A stretch of DNA of 64,000 nt. Origin: Flavipsychrobacter sp. Lineage in GTDB: Bacteria > Bacteroidota > Bacteroidia > Chitinophagales > Chitinophagaceae. Positions 52,153-62,188 of the stretch are shown here, one piece after another; within the stretch, counting starts at the first letter, position 1, and each line of letters starts with the position of its first letter. Where the stretch lies: contig JAEUVY010000067.1 of assembly GCA_016786565.1 (NCBI GenBank), positions 30,660 to 94,659 on the forward strand, given 5' to 3'. The notes beneath the pieces were generated by a model. That model was not told where the DNA came from, searched no databases, and was given only the letters and a program-made list of their open reading frames with translations. Both the position numbers and the translations under genes were made by a program.

Positions 52153-54348
52153 ATGACACACCGCTACTCTATTTTAGTTTTTTTGCTGATCGCGTTATTG
52201 CAAGGCGTTTCTGCCAATGCGCAATACAAGATCAGCGGCACCGTGATCAACAACAAGAAGAAGCCTGTAAAGGGTGCCAACGTCTACCTTGACAATACCA
52301 TTGACGGTGGAACTACCGACAGCAATGGCATATTCAGGTTCACCACTTCTGAAAAAGGACCACAAACAATAGTGGCGTCTGAGATAAGCCATTCTGCAGC
52401 CGGACAGCCGGTAAACATAGAAGGCGATCTCAGCGGCATTGTGATAACACTGGTGGAGAATGCCCCTAAAGACCTGGATGTGGTAGTGATAACTGCTGGC
52501 TCGTTTGATGCTACGAACGACAAGGGCAAGACGGTATTGAAACCTCTTGACATTGTGACAACTGCCGGCTCTGGTGCCGATGTGGTGAAAGCGATGCAAA
52601 CATTGCCGGGTACGCAGCAAACAGGTCCTGACAATGGTTTGTTTGTGCGAGGCGGTGATGCCAATGAAGCAGCTGTGATCGTTGATGGGATGGTGGTGCA
52701 GAATGCCTTCTTCAATGGTGCGCCGGGTGTGGCTACACGCAGCCGGTTTGGTGCATTCCAGTACCAGGGAGTTGCCTTCAGCAGCGGTGGCTATAGCGCC
52801 CGCTATGGTCAGGCGCTGAGTGGTGTGCTGGAACTGAACACTACCGACCTGCCCGACAAAAGCAACATTAATCTGGGTGCCAACCTTGCCGGTGCCAACG
52901 CGTCGGGTGTAAAGAAATGGAAAAACAGTGCCATAGAGGGTGGCGGCGGATACACTAATCTTACTCCGTTTTACGGTATAGTTAAGAGCAATTTCGATTT
53001 CTATAAAGTGCCGCAAGGTGGCAACGGAAACGCACGCTATATATGGAAACCCAATAAGAACGGTATTCTGAAAGTGGCAGTGAACACACAACACAACACT
53101 ACCGGAGTTACCATACCTGATCCGTTTAACTCAGGTACGGTGAACTTTGTGACCGCAGACCACAACTACTTTGGCAACGCCTCTTACAAGCAGCTTTTTA
53201 AGAATAAATACATGCTGTACACTGCAGCATCAGTAAGTCAGAACAATACCGATTTTGAGTTTGGTCCGCTGAAATATGGGCAGGATGAGTATCGCCGTCA
53301 GTTCAGGGTAGAAGGAAAAAGGTATTTCAACAGTCGCCTGAACCTGATGCTGGGTACGGACATACAGAGTTTCGGCCTGGCGCGTACGACCGATACCGCA
53401 AAGCAAAGCTTTGATGAGATACTGTCGGGCGCGTATGCAGAACTGGAGTGGACACCTGTAAACCGATTTGCTGTGAAGCCGGGTGTGAGGTATGAGAACA
53501 GCACTTTGCTGGGTGCAAACACTATAGCTCCCCGATTGTCAATGGCATTCAAGACGGGTGTCCATAGTCAGGCATCGGTGGCAGGTGGTATGTTCTATCA
53601 GCAGGCACCATCGGTGTACCTGATAGCCGGGCACAGACCCGATATGCAGCTGGCAACACACTACATTGCCAACTGGCAGTGGAGCCAGGATAACCGCACA
53701 CTGCGCCTGGAGGGTTATTACAAAAAGTATGACAGCCTTATACTGGAGACCGGTGCACCGTTCAACCCAAACATTTATCGATACATACCGCCCACCGCCA
53801 CAGTGACCAATAGCGGCAGTGGCTATGCGCAAGGGGTGGAGCTCTTTTGGCGCGACAAGAAGACATTCAAGAATACCGACTACTGGATATCATATAGCTA
53901 CATTGACACCAAGCGTAAGTTCCTCAACTACCCTATTGCGGCAACCCCAACGTTTATTGCCAATCACAATCTGAACCTTGTGGGCAAATATTGGATAGAC
54001 AAGATAAAGACCAATGTTAGTGCCACATATAGTTACGCCAGCGGACGGCCCTACTACAACCTGCCCGGCTATATGGCAGATAATACCCGATTCCTTACAG
54101 ACCGCACTACGCCCGACTTTAACAGCCTTTCTGTTTCGCTCGCCTATCTGCACAGCTTTGGCAAGTGGTTCACCGTGTTCTACCTGAGTGTAGAGAATGT
54201 GACGAATGCCAAGAACGTATTTGGCTATCGCTACAGTCCTGATGGCAATGGTGGCTACACTGAGAGTAAAATTGTACCTGCGCTGTATCGAACAATTTTC
54301 TTTGGTGTGAATATGTCGCTCTCAGAATTCAGCAAAGACGAATTATAA
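52153..54348 (+). CDS. TonB-dependent outer-membrane receptor
   Basis: A 731-residue receptor that imports a substrate across the outer membrane using TonB energy. Signal peptide MTHRYSILVFLLIALLQGVS is followed by a carboxypeptidase-regulatory-like domain (YKISGTVINNKKKPVKGANV, residues about 25-110). The plug is at about 120-230 (ADVVKAMQTLPGTQQTGPDN; GLFVRGGDANEAAVIVDGMV). The barrel runs to the terminal FFGVNMSLSEFSKDEL. No SusD gene is adjacent, so it is not a SusC-type glycan receptor pair. The next gene, 42 bases downstream, encodes an exported helical protein that may be a partner. The substrate is unknown. Confidence 0.93.
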   Translation: MTHRYSILVFLLIALLQGVSANAQYKISGTVINNKKKPVKGANVYLDNTIDGGTTDSNGIFRFTTSEKGPQTIVASEISHSAAGQPVNIEGDLSGIVITLVENAPKDLDVVVITAGSFDATNDKGKTVLKPLDIVTTAGSGADVVKAMQTLPGTQQTGPDNGLFVRGGDANEAAVIVDGMVVQNAFFNGAPGVATRSRFGAFQYQGVAFSSGGYSARYGQALSGVLELNTTDLPDKSNINLGANLAGANASGVKKWKNSAIEGGGGYTNLTPFYGIVKSNFDFYKVPQGGNGNARYIWKPNKNGILKVAVNTQHNTTGVTIPDPFNSGTVNFVTADHNYFGNASYKQLFKNKYMLYTAASVSQNNTDFEFGPLKYGQDEYRRQFRVEGKRYFNSRLNLMLGTDIQSFGLARTTDTAKQSFDEILSGAYAELEWTPVNRFAVKPGVRYENSTLLGANTIAPRLSMAFKTGVHSQASVAGGMFYQQAPSVYLIAGHRPDMQLATHYIANWQWSQDNRTLRLEGYYKKYDSLILETGAPFNPNIYRYIPPTATVTNSGSGYAQGVELFWRDKKTFKNTDYWISYSYIDTKRKFLNYPIAATPTFIANHNLNLVGKYWIDKIKTNVSATYSYASGRPYYNLPGYMADNTRFLTDRTTPDFNSLSVSLAYLHSFGKWFTVFYLSVENVTNAKNVFGYRYSPDGNGGYTESKIVPALYRTIFFGVNMSLSEFSKDEL

Positions 54349-54390
54349 TATCAAACTCAACAATTCAAATACATCAATCAAACCAACAAA

Positions 54391-55047
54391 ATGAAGAACA
54401 CGATCATTACCGCAGCCCTTGCAATTGCAGCATTTACCACACAGGCCCAGGACATGAAACCAGTACTGGAAAAGACATTTCTGGCATTTGACACCACCAT
54501 GGACATGAACACAAAGGTGGAACAGGCCAATAAGTTGTCCCTTATAGCCAAGAAGTGGGATAATGAGTGGGCATCGCATTATTACGTCGCCTACAGTAAG
54601 ACGCAGCTTTCTTATATGGAGAAAGACAACGCAAAGCGTGAAGCATACCTGGATGAGGCAGAGAAGGAAAAAGAAGATGCAGTGGCTATTCTGAAGAAGG
54701 AGAACGACGAAACATATGTGCTGGCTGCCATGATAGCCAACGCCCGTATGGCGATAGACCCTATGAACCGTTGGCAGAAGTACGGCCAGTTGTTCAGTCA
54801 GAATCTGGAGAGTGCTAAAGAGGTGAATGCTGAAAATCCGCGCATGTACTACCTCACCGCTGTCAGCAAGTTCTTCACACCAAAGCAGTTTGGTGGTGGT
54901 AAGAAGGCCGCAATGCCGTACTTCGAAAAAGCGCAGGGATTGTTTGAAAAAGAATCTGCCCTGAACAAAGACATCACTAATCCGCACTGGGGCAAGGATA
55001 AGAATGCCTACTTCATAGAACAGTGCAAGAAGGAAGACAAAGAATAG
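54391..55047 (+). CDS. exported helical (TPR-like) protein
   Basis: A 218-residue secreted protein with signal peptide MKNTIITAALAIAAFTTQAQ. The mature part is helical with TPR-like spacing (NKLSLIAKKWDNEWASHYYV; AYLDEAEKEKEDAVAILKKE; SAKEVNAENPRMYYLTAVSK). No enzyme motif is seen. It is 42 bases downstream of the TonB receptor on the same strand and ends at a hairpin terminator, so the two form an operon. Confidence 0.75.
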   Translation: MKNTIITAALAIAAFTTQAQDMKPVLEKTFLAFDTTMDMNTKVEQANKLSLIAKKWDNEWASHYYVAYSKTQLSYMEKDNAKREAYLDEAEKEKEDAVAILKKENDETYVLAAMIANARMAIDPMNRWQKYGQLFSQNLESAKEVNAENPRMYYLTAVSKFFTPKQFGGGKKAAMPYFEKAQGLFEKESALNKDITNPHWGKDKNAYFIEQCKKEDKE

Positions 55048-55072
55048 AACGATACAGATATGGGTATAGACT

Positions 55073-55100
55073 AAAAGGTATGGCCGTCGCCATACCTTTT
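55073..55100 (+). terminator. hairpin terminator
   Basis: A perfect 12-bp stem (AAAAGGTATGGC 55073-55084 with GCCATACCTTTT 55089-55100) closes on the loop CGTC, the descending arm ending in four T residues. It ends the TonB receptor operon. Confidence 0.8.
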
Positions 55101-55113
55101 ATATATTTACAGC

Positions 55114-56508
55114 ATGAACTGGCAGTCGTTGTACACAACACAGAGAACCGGAGGGGCGGAACGCGATTCTTCTAATCCCGACCCTGTGCGCAATTCTTTT
55201 ATCCGCGACTATGACCGTATCATATTCTCTTCCGCATTCCGCCGGCTGCAGAACAAGACGCAGGTTTTTCCGTTGCCGGGGGCCATTTTTGTACACAACC
55301 GCCTCACCCATAGTCTTGAGGTGGCATCTGTGGGCAGGTCGCTGGGTAAGGCGGTGGGAGAGAAGATAGCGGCTGCCAATACCGACAAAGGCGAGAGCTT
55401 TGTAGAGTTCTACCGGCACGAACTGGCGTCTGTGATCGCATCGGCCTGCCTGGCTCACGATATAGGTAACCCACCTTTCGGGCACTCGGGCGAGGATGCC
55501 ATACGAACTTTCTTTACAGAATTGCAGGGCGACGACCGCAAGCTGATACATGATGCGCTAACGCCCAATCAGCTAAAAGACCTCGAGTTGTTTGAGGGCA
55601 ACTCAAACGCTTTGCGCACGCTCACACACAATTTCAACGAGCCGGTGCCAGGAGGCTATAGGCTTACGTTTACTACTCTGGCATCGTTGGTGAAGTACCC
55701 ATGCGCGTCGTCTGAGGGATTCAACAAGCGCACCGGCCTCATTGCTACCAAGAAATCGGGTTACTTCGACTCTGAAAAAGGCACCTACGAAAAGATCGCG
55801 TCGAAGCTCGGAATTCCGCGTAAGGAAGGTTATGAAACCGTGTATGCGAGACATCCGTTTGTGTATCTGACTGAGGCGGCAGACGATATTTGTTATCGTG
55901 TCATTGACCTGGAAGACGCGCACAGGCTGCATATTGTATCCACCGATACCTTTATGAGCCTGTTTCTACCCTTCTTTGACAACGAGACCGGTAAATATAC
56001 CAACCGCGATTATATTACCCGCACACTTACCGACATAAACGACCCTAACCAGAAAGTGCAATACGTGCGCGCCCGCTGGATAGGGCTGATGACGGAGAAG
56101 CTGGCAGATGTGTTCATGGCGCATGAGCCTGAGCTGTTGGCAGGAACACTGGAGAAAGATCTGTTGAAGTGTTTGCCTGAGGCGGAGCATAGACTTATTG
56201 AGGACATAAATAAATTTTCTTACGAGAATATATATAACTATCGGTCTGTGGCCGAGATAGAGATAGCCGGCTACAATGTGATAGGCGGTTTGTTGAAAGA
56301 GTTTGTACATGCAGCACTGAACCCGCACCTTACTCGGTCGGCAAAGCTTTTGAAGCTGGTGTCTGCTCAGTTTCCTGTGGTTGGCGACCGTAGCTGCATC
56401 TATCAGGATGTACAGTCGTTGGTCGATTTCATTGCAGGTATGACAGATCTCTATGCTATAGACCTATACCGGAAGATCACCGGTATCACTATTCCTGAGA
56501 TCAGGTAA
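55114..56508 (+). CDS. dgt: deoxyguanosinetriphosphate triphosphohydrolase-like HD protein
   Basis: Cleaves dGTP (or other dNTPs) to the nucleoside and triphosphate, shaping dNTP pools; some members restrict phages. The 464-residue length fits the long dGTPase group. HD-domain metal ligands are visible in FVHNRLTHSLEVASVGRSLG (the first His), ACLAHDIGNPPFGHSGEDAI (HD and the second His) and, further on, YLTEAADDICYRVIDLEDAH (Asp). Arg-rich nucleotide contacts appear in FSSAFRRLQNKTQVFPLP. Substrate preference among dNTPs is not visible. It stands alone between a terminator and serS. Confidence 0.93.
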   Translation: MNWQSLYTTQRTGGAERDSSNPDPVRNSFIRDYDRIIFSSAFRRLQNKTQVFPLPGAIFVHNRLTHSLEVASVGRSLGKAVGEKIAAANTDKGESFVEFYRHELASVIASACLAHDIGNPPFGHSGEDAIRTFFTELQGDDRKLIHDALTPNQLKDLELFEGNSNALRTLTHNFNEPVPGGYRLTFTTLASLVKYPCASSEGFNKRTGLIATKKSGYFDSEKGTYEKIASKLGIPRKEGYETVYARHPFVYLTEAADDICYRVIDLEDAHRLHIVSTDTFMSLFLPFFDNETGKYTNRDYITRTLTDINDPNQKVQYVRARWIGLMTEKLADVFMAHEPELLAGTLEKDLLKCLPEAEHRLIEDINKFSYENIYNYRSVAEIEIAGYNVIGGLLKEFVHAALNPHLTRSAKLLKLVSAQFPVVGDRSCIYQDVQSLVDFIAGMTDLYAIDLYRKITGITIPEIR

Positions 56509-56581
56509 TTCACCTTGCTGCAGCACCTGTTTTGCTGCTTTTTCAGGTGGCGGCGGGCATACTATTCTTGCTGCATTAGCG

Positions 56582-56589
56582 TATCTTTG
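56582..56589 (+). promoter_or_regulatory. -7 box upstream of serS
   Basis: TATCTTTG matches TAnnTTTG and lies 22 bases before the serS ATG; no consensus -33 box is seen at the expected distance. Confidence 0.4.
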
Positions 56590-56611
56590 CCGTTTCAATA
56601 TATATAGAAAC

Positions 56612-57883
56612 ATGTTACCCATAAACATCTTCCGGCAGAACAAGGAACTGGTACTGCAGGGACTGGCAAAGAAGAATTTTAAAGAAACAGAACTGGTTGA
56701 CAAGATCATCGAGACCGATGAGCGCAGGCGCCTGATGCAGGTGGAGCACGATAACCTCGCAGCCTCCGTGAATGCGGCGTCAAAGCAGATTGGCCAGTTG
56801 ATGGCAAAGGGCGATAAAGACCAGGCCGAGCAGATGAAGCTGCAAGTGGCTCAGCATAAAGAGAAAATAAAAGAACTGGTCACCACGCTGGGCAACATAG
56901 AGCAGGAACTGCATGACAATATGGTGCGGCTACCTAACCTTCCGCATGCCAGTGTTCCGGTTGGGAAAACTCCTGAAGACAACGAAGTGGTTCGCTCAGG
57001 TGGTACTATGCCTCAACTTGGCACGCACAAGGCACCACATTGGGACCTCATGGAGCAATACAAGTTGATGGACCTGGCACTGGGCAACAAGCTCACCGGC
57101 AGTGGTTTCCCTGTATTTATGGGGAAGGGTGCCCGTTTGCAGCGCGCACTTATCCAATACTTCCTCAATTTCAATATTGCCGCCGGCTATACAGAATACT
57201 GTCCGCCCTTCATGGTAAATGAAGACTCGGCATATGGAACGGGTCAGTTGCCTGACAAGGAAGGACAGATGTACCATGTCACTGCCGACGGCTTCTATCT
57301 GATCCCGACATCAGAGGTGCCGCTTACCAATATTTTCCGAGACGTGATATTGCAGGAAAGCGAGATACCAGCCCGACTAACAGCCTATTCACCATGTTTC
57401 CGTCGTGAGGCAGGTTCCTACGGCAAGGACGTCCGTGGTCTCAACCGTGTGCACCAGTTTGACAAGGTAGAGATTGTTCAGATCGTTGACCCCGCAACCA
57501 GTTACGATGTTCTGGAGGGCATGGTGGCACACGTAGAGAAGCTACTTCAATCACTGGAACTTCCCTACCGCATCCTGCGTTTGTGTGGCGGAGATATGAG
57601 TTTCACATCTGCACTCACTTACGACTTTGAGGTTTATAGTGCTGCACAGGAACGTTGGCTCGAAGTGAGTTCAGTTTCAAACTTCGAATCGTTCCAGGCA
57701 AACAGGATGAAGATCCGACATCGTGATGCTAATGGAAAGACCCAATTGGTACACACCCTTAACGGAAGTTCATTGGCATTGCCACGCATAATTGCATGTC
57801 TGCTTGAGAACAATCAGGGTCCGGAAGGCATCAGCATTCCAGCGGCATTGCAGCCTTATTTCGGAGGAGACAAGATCAACTAA
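56612..57883 (+). CDS. serS: seryl-tRNA synthetase
   Basis: Charges tRNA(Ser) (and tRNA(Sec)) with serine in the cytoplasm. The 423-residue length is standard. The N-terminal long-helix arm that grips the tRNA spans about 30-100 (DKDQAEQMKLQVAQHKEKIK). Class II motifs are present: motif 1 around LQRALIQYFLNFNIAAGYTE, motif 2 in SPCFRREAGSYGKDVRGLNR, and motif 3 in LNGSSLALPRIIACLLEN. The serine-binding TSEVPLT sequence is also present. DUF4293 follows after 36 bases. Confidence 0.97.
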   Translation: MLPINIFRQNKELVLQGLAKKNFKETELVDKIIETDERRRLMQVEHDNLAASVNAASKQIGQLMAKGDKDQAEQMKLQVAQHKEKIKELVTTLGNIEQELHDNMVRLPNLPHASVPVGKTPEDNEVVRSGGTMPQLGTHKAPHWDLMEQYKLMDLALGNKLTGSGFPVFMGKGARLQRALIQYFLNFNIAAGYTEYCPPFMVNEDSAYGTGQLPDKEGQMYHVTADGFYLIPTSEVPLTNIFRDVILQESEIPARLTAYSPCFRREAGSYGKDVRGLNRVHQFDKVEIVQIVDPATSYDVLEGMVAHVEKLLQSLELPYRILRLCGGDMSFTSALTYDFEVYSAAQERWLEVSSVSNFESFQANRMKIRHRDANGKTQLVHTLNGSSLALPRIIACLLENNQGPEGISIPAALQPYFGGDKIN

Positions 57884-57919
57884 AATCGATAGAAACAGGA
57901 TATCAATAAGTAACAAAGC

Positions 57920-58357
57920 ATGATACAACGTAAACAATCACTGTGGTTGCTGTTTTCAGCATTACTTGGTGCCGGTGTGTTCTTTTTCGATCTGTACCGT
58001 GGAGAGATAAAAGTGGGTGAACTCACCGAAAACAAGGTGCTGCGTGTGGCCGATCATTACCCATCGCTGCTTATTGCCATTGTAATGGTGGCGTTGCCGT
58101 TGGTGACCATTTTCATGTTCCGCGACAGAAAGAGGCAAATGAGAATGACCGCGTTGAGTATAATTTCTGCTATGTCTTTTCTCACAATGATGCTGACCCG
58201 TGTAACCGGCCTTTCAAAACTTACCCCTCCCGTAACAGGCGGTAGCTATTGGGTAGGAGCGGTATTGCCAGCCCTCTCACTGGTTTTTCTTTTGTTAGCT
58301 TTGTTAGGCATACGCAGTGATGAAAAGCTCGTGCGCTCTGTTGACAGGTTGCGATAA
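57920..58357 (+). CDS. DUF4293 family membrane protein
   Basis: A 145-residue inner-membrane protein with four predicted helices and short loops, starting MIQRKQSLWLLFSALLGAGV, the typical DUF4293 start. The second and third helices are SLLIAIVMVALPLVTIFMF and MRMTALSIISAMSFLTMML. The family is nearly restricted to Bacteroidota and has no known function. It is probably co-transcribed with serS, 36 bases upstream. Confidence 0.85.
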   Translation: MIQRKQSLWLLFSALLGAGVFFFDLYRGEIKVGELTENKVLRVADHYPSLLIAIVMVALPLVTIFMFRDRKRQMRMTALSIISAMSFLTMMLTRVTGLSKLTPPVTGGSYWVGAVLPALSLVFLLLALLGIRSDEKLVRSVDRLR

Positions 58358-58417
58358 CCGTATCGGTGATCTGGGATCATCATTTCTTGAAATTCTCCCG
58401 TCAGTACTTCTTTTCAG

Positions 58418-61234
58418 ATGGCAACGGTTCAGCGAAAGCAAATGGCAACTCAAAACGAAGAAAGCAGATTAAAGGCCCTCCGCTCTTATGATGTGCTCGA
58501 TACGCCCCCCGAGCGGGCCTTCGATCGCATTACAGAGTTGGCGGCTATAATCTGCGGCACGCCTATTGCGTTGGTTTCGTTAGTTGATGAAAACAGACAA
58601 TGGTTCAAGTCGGCTGTTGGTCTGAACGTGCAGGAAACACACCGCGATATTTCATTCTGTCAGCATACCATTCAGGGCAATACTATCTATGAGGTGACCG
58701 ATGCATGGAAGAACCCTGTTTTTAAAAACAATCCGCTAGTAACAGGAGAGCCACACATTAGATTCTATGGTGGTTATCCGCTCATAGATGCCGATGGGAA
58801 TGCGCTCGGCAGTTTATGTGTTATAGATACAGTGCCACGCAAACTAAATCTGGAGCAGAAGCGTGCGCTTACACTGCTTGCCGAAGATGTTACTGAGCTG
58901 ATCATCTTACGGAAGAAAAAGGAGGATAGTGATCTGTTCGAGAAATTCATAAATGTTTCTCACGACATAATTGCACTCGCCGGATTGGATGGGTACTTCA
59001 AGAAGGTGAATCCTGCATTTGCAAGGTTGCTGGGCTATAATGATGAGGTTCTCAAATCGGTCAAGTATCTCGATTTCATTCACCCCGATGATATGAATGC
59101 GTCTCTTGATGAGATGCATAAGTTGGCAAATGGTGGACAGACTGTAAATTTTGTTAATCGCTTGCGGTGTGCCGATGGGAGGTACATCTTCATAGAGTGG
59201 GCTGTTGCACCCGACAATGATTCCGGAAATCTGTTCTGCATCGGTAGGGATATTACGCGTGAGCGGGAAAAGGAGCAACAAACACTGGATCTGGAAAGGC
59301 AGTTCAACGAAAAATTGAGAGAAGCAAAACGCCTTGCTGAAAAAGCCAACAGTGCCAAATCGACGTTTATCGCGAATATGAGCCATGAGATACGCACCCC
59401 GCTCAATGGTATCATTGGTTTTACAGATCTGTTGCTAAAAACAAAGACCACCGATACTCAGTCGCAGTATCTTTCCATAGTTAACCAATCTGCCACTACC
59501 TTGCTTGGTGTCATCAACGACATCCTTGACTTCTCAAAAATTGAGGCAGGTAAACTAGAGCTTGATATTGACAAATGTGATGTCTTTGAACTGGTGGATC
59601 AGGCGGCTGATATTGTGGCATTTCAGGCACATAAGAAAGGTCTTGAGCTGCTTATCAATATTTCGCCGGAATTGCAACGATATGTTTGGACGGATGCCGT
59701 GCGCCTGAAGCAAATACTCGTGAACCTTCTCTCCAATGCAGTGAAGTTTACTGAAGAGGGTGAAGTAGAGTTGTCGGTTTACGAATCGGCAGGGACAGAA
59801 AGCGACAACTTTTCTCTGAGATTTGAAGTGCGCGATACAGGAATCGGGATCAAGGAGGAGAAGCGATCTTCCATATTCGATGCATTTGCTCAGGAAGATG
59901 TGTCCACTTCAAAACGATATGGTGGCACAGGGCTTGGACTAACAATATCAAATAACCTGCTGAAGCTGATGAACTCGCAGTTGCAGCTGCAGAGCACGGT
60001 AGGAGAGGGTACTACTTTCTACTTTGATATTGAATTGCGCGCAGAGCATGCGGAAACACCGATCTGGAAGCCCCTGCCGGATATCCGAAAGGTACTGATC
60101 GCTGACGATAATGCGAGGTCGAGAACCATCATTCGGGAACTGTTATCGCTGGCCAATGTTATATGTGACGAAGTTAACAGCGGGTTTGATGTGGTCAAGG
60201 CACTTAATGCCGGAAATAAGTACGACGTAGTGCTCTTAGATTGTAATATGCCGTATCTGAATGGTCTGGAGACTGCGAGTCGTATAAGGGCAAGTGCTGA
60301 CGACACAATGAGTTCGCAGAAGATTGTGCTGATGCATGGCTCTGCCGAGCACGAAAACATTATAGCAGCCGCCCGTGAGTTGGGTATAGAACAAAGCATT
60401 TTGAAGCCGGTGAAGATATCCACGCTTTATGATGCGCTTTCCGGTCTGCAGACCACACGGGACGTAGAAGGTTCAATTCAGGTAGTAACGGGGGGCGGAC
60501 GGAAACTCAAAGTGCTCATCGCTGATGACAACAAGGTGAATACGTTGCTGGCACGTACGATAGTGAAGAAGATCGCACCTGATACGGATATAGTGACGGT
60601 GGAGAACGGGCTCGATGCCATTACAGAATTCGATCGTTTCCTTCCTGACATCATATTCATGGATATTCAGATGCCGGGAATGAATGGTTACGAGGTTGCC
60701 GGCGTCATTCGTCGCAAGCCATTCGGTATCACAGTCCCTATTATAGCGCTTACCGCCGGAAGTGTTGCCGGTGAGAAAGAAAAGTGCATTGAGGCCGGCA
60801 TGGACGATTTCATTGCAAAGCCATTTGTTGAAGAAACAATGGCACATGCATTGGAGAAGTGGAAGAATGGCAATGCGCTGACGGAGAAGGACGAAAAGCT
60901 GCTGTTTGACATAGAGTGGTTGCGCAGGCATATTTACGGCAATGAACCCGATGAACCTGCAGTGCAGGAGTTTCTGGGGCTGGCAGTGGAAGAACTAACC
61001 ACTATGGCATACATGATAAGGAGTGGTATGTACCTCAATCGCAAATTGGATTATTGGCGCCAGTTGGGGCACAAAATAGCCGGTTCTGCAGCGTCAGTGG
61101 GACTTAAAAAATTGGCGAAGGTGGGCTCTGCGCTCGACTCGCTCACTAACGAGCGGGGGCTCACTCCAATGCTCGAAGACTTATTGAAGGAAATTGAGAT
61201 AAGTATAAATGTGCTCCAAAAGCATATAGCCTGA
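58418..61234 (+). CDS. hybrid sensor histidine kinase (GAF-PAS-HisKA-HATPase-REC-REC-Hpt)
   Basis: A 938-residue cytoplasmic multistep kinase without membrane helices. A GAF domain (residues about 15-170) with RLKALRSYDVLDTPPERAFD precedes a PAS domain (about 175-300), then HisKA with the phospho-His near residue 321 (NMSHEIRTPLNGIIGFTDLL). The HATPase has NLLSNAVKFTEEGEV, DTGIGIKEE and GGTGLGL. Two receivers follow with phospho-Asp near 607 (VVLLDCNMPYLNG) and 747 (IIFMDIQMPGMNG). An Hpt-like domain closes the protein with its His near 883 (LGHKIAGSAASVG). The start could also be the ATG at 58442. No output regulator is adjacent, so its target is elsewhere. Confidence 0.92.
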   Translation: MATVQRKQMATQNEESRLKALRSYDVLDTPPERAFDRITELAAIICGTPIALVSLVDENRQWFKSAVGLNVQETHRDISFCQHTIQGNTIYEVTDAWKNPVFKNNPLVTGEPHIRFYGGYPLIDADGNALGSLCVIDTVPRKLNLEQKRALTLLAEDVTELIILRKKKEDSDLFEKFINVSHDIIALAGLDGYFKKVNPAFARLLGYNDEVLKSVKYLDFIHPDDMNASLDEMHKLANGGQTVNFVNRLRCADGRYIFIEWAVAPDNDSGNLFCIGRDITREREKEQQTLDLERQFNEKLREAKRLAEKANSAKSTFIANMSHEIRTPLNGIIGFTDLLLKTKTTDTQSQYLSIVNQSATTLLGVINDILDFSKIEAGKLELDIDKCDVFELVDQAADIVAFQAHKKGLELLINISPELQRYVWTDAVRLKQILVNLLSNAVKFTEEGEVELSVYESAGTESDNFSLRFEVRDTGIGIKEEKRSSIFDAFAQEDVSTSKRYGGTGLGLTISNNLLKLMNSQLQLQSTVGEGTTFYFDIELRAEHAETPIWKPLPDIRKVLIADDNARSRTIIRELLSLANVICDEVNSGFDVVKALNAGNKYDVVLLDCNMPYLNGLETASRIRASADDTMSSQKIVLMHGSAEHENIIAAARELGIEQSILKPVKISTLYDALSGLQTTRDVEGSIQVVTGGGRKLKVLIADDNKVNTLLARTIVKKIAPDTDIVTVENGLDAITEFDRFLPDIIFMDIQMPGMNGYEVAGVIRRKPFGITVPIIALTAGSVAGEKEKCIEAGMDDFIAKPFVEETMAHALEKWKNGNALTEKDEKLLFDIEWLRRHIYGNEPDEPAVQEFLGLAVEELTTMAYMIRSGMYLNRKLDYWRQLGHKIAGSAASVGLKKLAKVGSALDSLTNERGLTPMLEDLLKEIEISINVLQKHIA

Positions 61235-61266
61235 TTAATTTCATCTGCCGCCAAGCAATAAATATC

Positions 61267-61274
61267 TAATTTTG
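61267..61274 (+). promoter_or_regulatory. -7 box upstream of the outer-membrane protein gene
   Basis: TAATTTTG matches TAnnTTTG, 50 bases upstream of the ATG at 61325. No consensus -33 box was found. Confidence 0.35.
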
Positions 61275-61324
61275 CCGTTAACAGTTATTCAGCGTTTCGG
61301 CGTTGCCGAAAACGAAAAAAGTGC

Positions 61325-62188
61325 ATGCATTTAATAGTTAGGGTTTTACTGGGAATTATTCTCTCATTGGGTTTTGTATCCGTGCGGGCGCAAACCTATT
61401 TCACATCTACCGAAATAGGCATTTCCGGGGGCGGGTCGCAGTACTTTGGTGATCTGAACGACCGTTATGGTTTCAAGACCATCAATCCTGCATATGGCTT
61501 GTATGCGCGCAAGCACCTGAATCAGTATATCTCATTGCGGATGGGGGCCTACTACACCAAGGTAGATTATTCCGACAAACTGAATCTGGACCTGTATCAA
61601 CGGCAACGAAACCTTGATTTTACCAGCGACATCATTGAGGCCTCTTTTCAGGCCGAATTCAACTTCTTCAGGTTTGTGACCGGCGATCCCTATCATCGAT
61701 TCACCCCTTTTCTCACTATGGGACTTGGAGGGTTCCTTTATGACCCCTACACTACCTATAACGGAAACAAGTACTACCTGCGTCCTTTGGGCACCGAGGG
61801 GCAGAACGCCGGCTATGAAGATCGCAAATACACCAACTTCAGTCCATGTGTGCCGATAGGTGTTGGTGCCAAGTTCTGGGTTGTAGGAGGCATCAACCTA
61901 ACGCTTGAGGTCGTAGACAGGCTTACGTTCACCGATTATCTGGATGATGTCAGTTCAACATATGTGGGCATTGACAAGTTTTCCCTGAAACCCAAAGACC
62001 CGTCCAGAGCGTTGCAAGACCGATCAGTGGAGCTTAATCCGAATAACGCACTCGGGCGAACGGGTAAGCAACGGGGCAATTCTGCTACCAGAGACCAGTA
62101 CCTTATGTGCCTCTTCAGCGTATCATGGCACTTCACCACTTACCGCTGTCCCAACTATATGGACAAGGAGCTGATAAGTACTTACTAG
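61325..62188 (+). CDS. DUF6089-like outer-membrane beta-barrel protein
   Basis: A 287-residue exported protein: signal peptide MHLIVRVLLGIILSLGFVSV then RAQ. The mature N-terminus STEIGISGGGSQYFGDLNDR and the following PAYGLYARKHLNQYISLRMG are typical of the DUF6089/porin-like family found in Bacteroidota. Barrel strands continue to LFSVSWHFTTYRCPNYMD. The function is unknown; homologues are placed near type IX secretion genes in some genomes. Its stop codon abuts the stop of the convergent AT-rich nuclease-like gene, marking the edge of the atypical tail. Confidence 0.8.
   Translation: MHLIVRVLLGIILSLGFVSVRAQTYFTSTEIGISGGGSQYFGDLNDRYGFKTINPAYGLYARKHLNQYISLRMGAYYTKVDYSDKLNLDLYQRQRNLDFTSDIIEASFQAEFNFFRFVTGDPYHRFTPFLTMGLGGFLYDPYTTYNGNKYYLRPLGTEGQNAGYEDRKYTNFSPCVPIGVGAKFWVVGGINLTLEVVDRLTFTDYLDDVSSTYVGIDKFSLKPKDPSRALQDRSVELNPNNALGRTGKQRGNSATRDQYLMCLFSVSWHFTTYRCPNYMDKELISTY

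Noticed and set aside
52195..53094. A 299-residue minus-strand frame inside the TonB receptor gene
   Set aside because: Antisense to the receptor plug and barrel; composition is that of a reversed coding strand.
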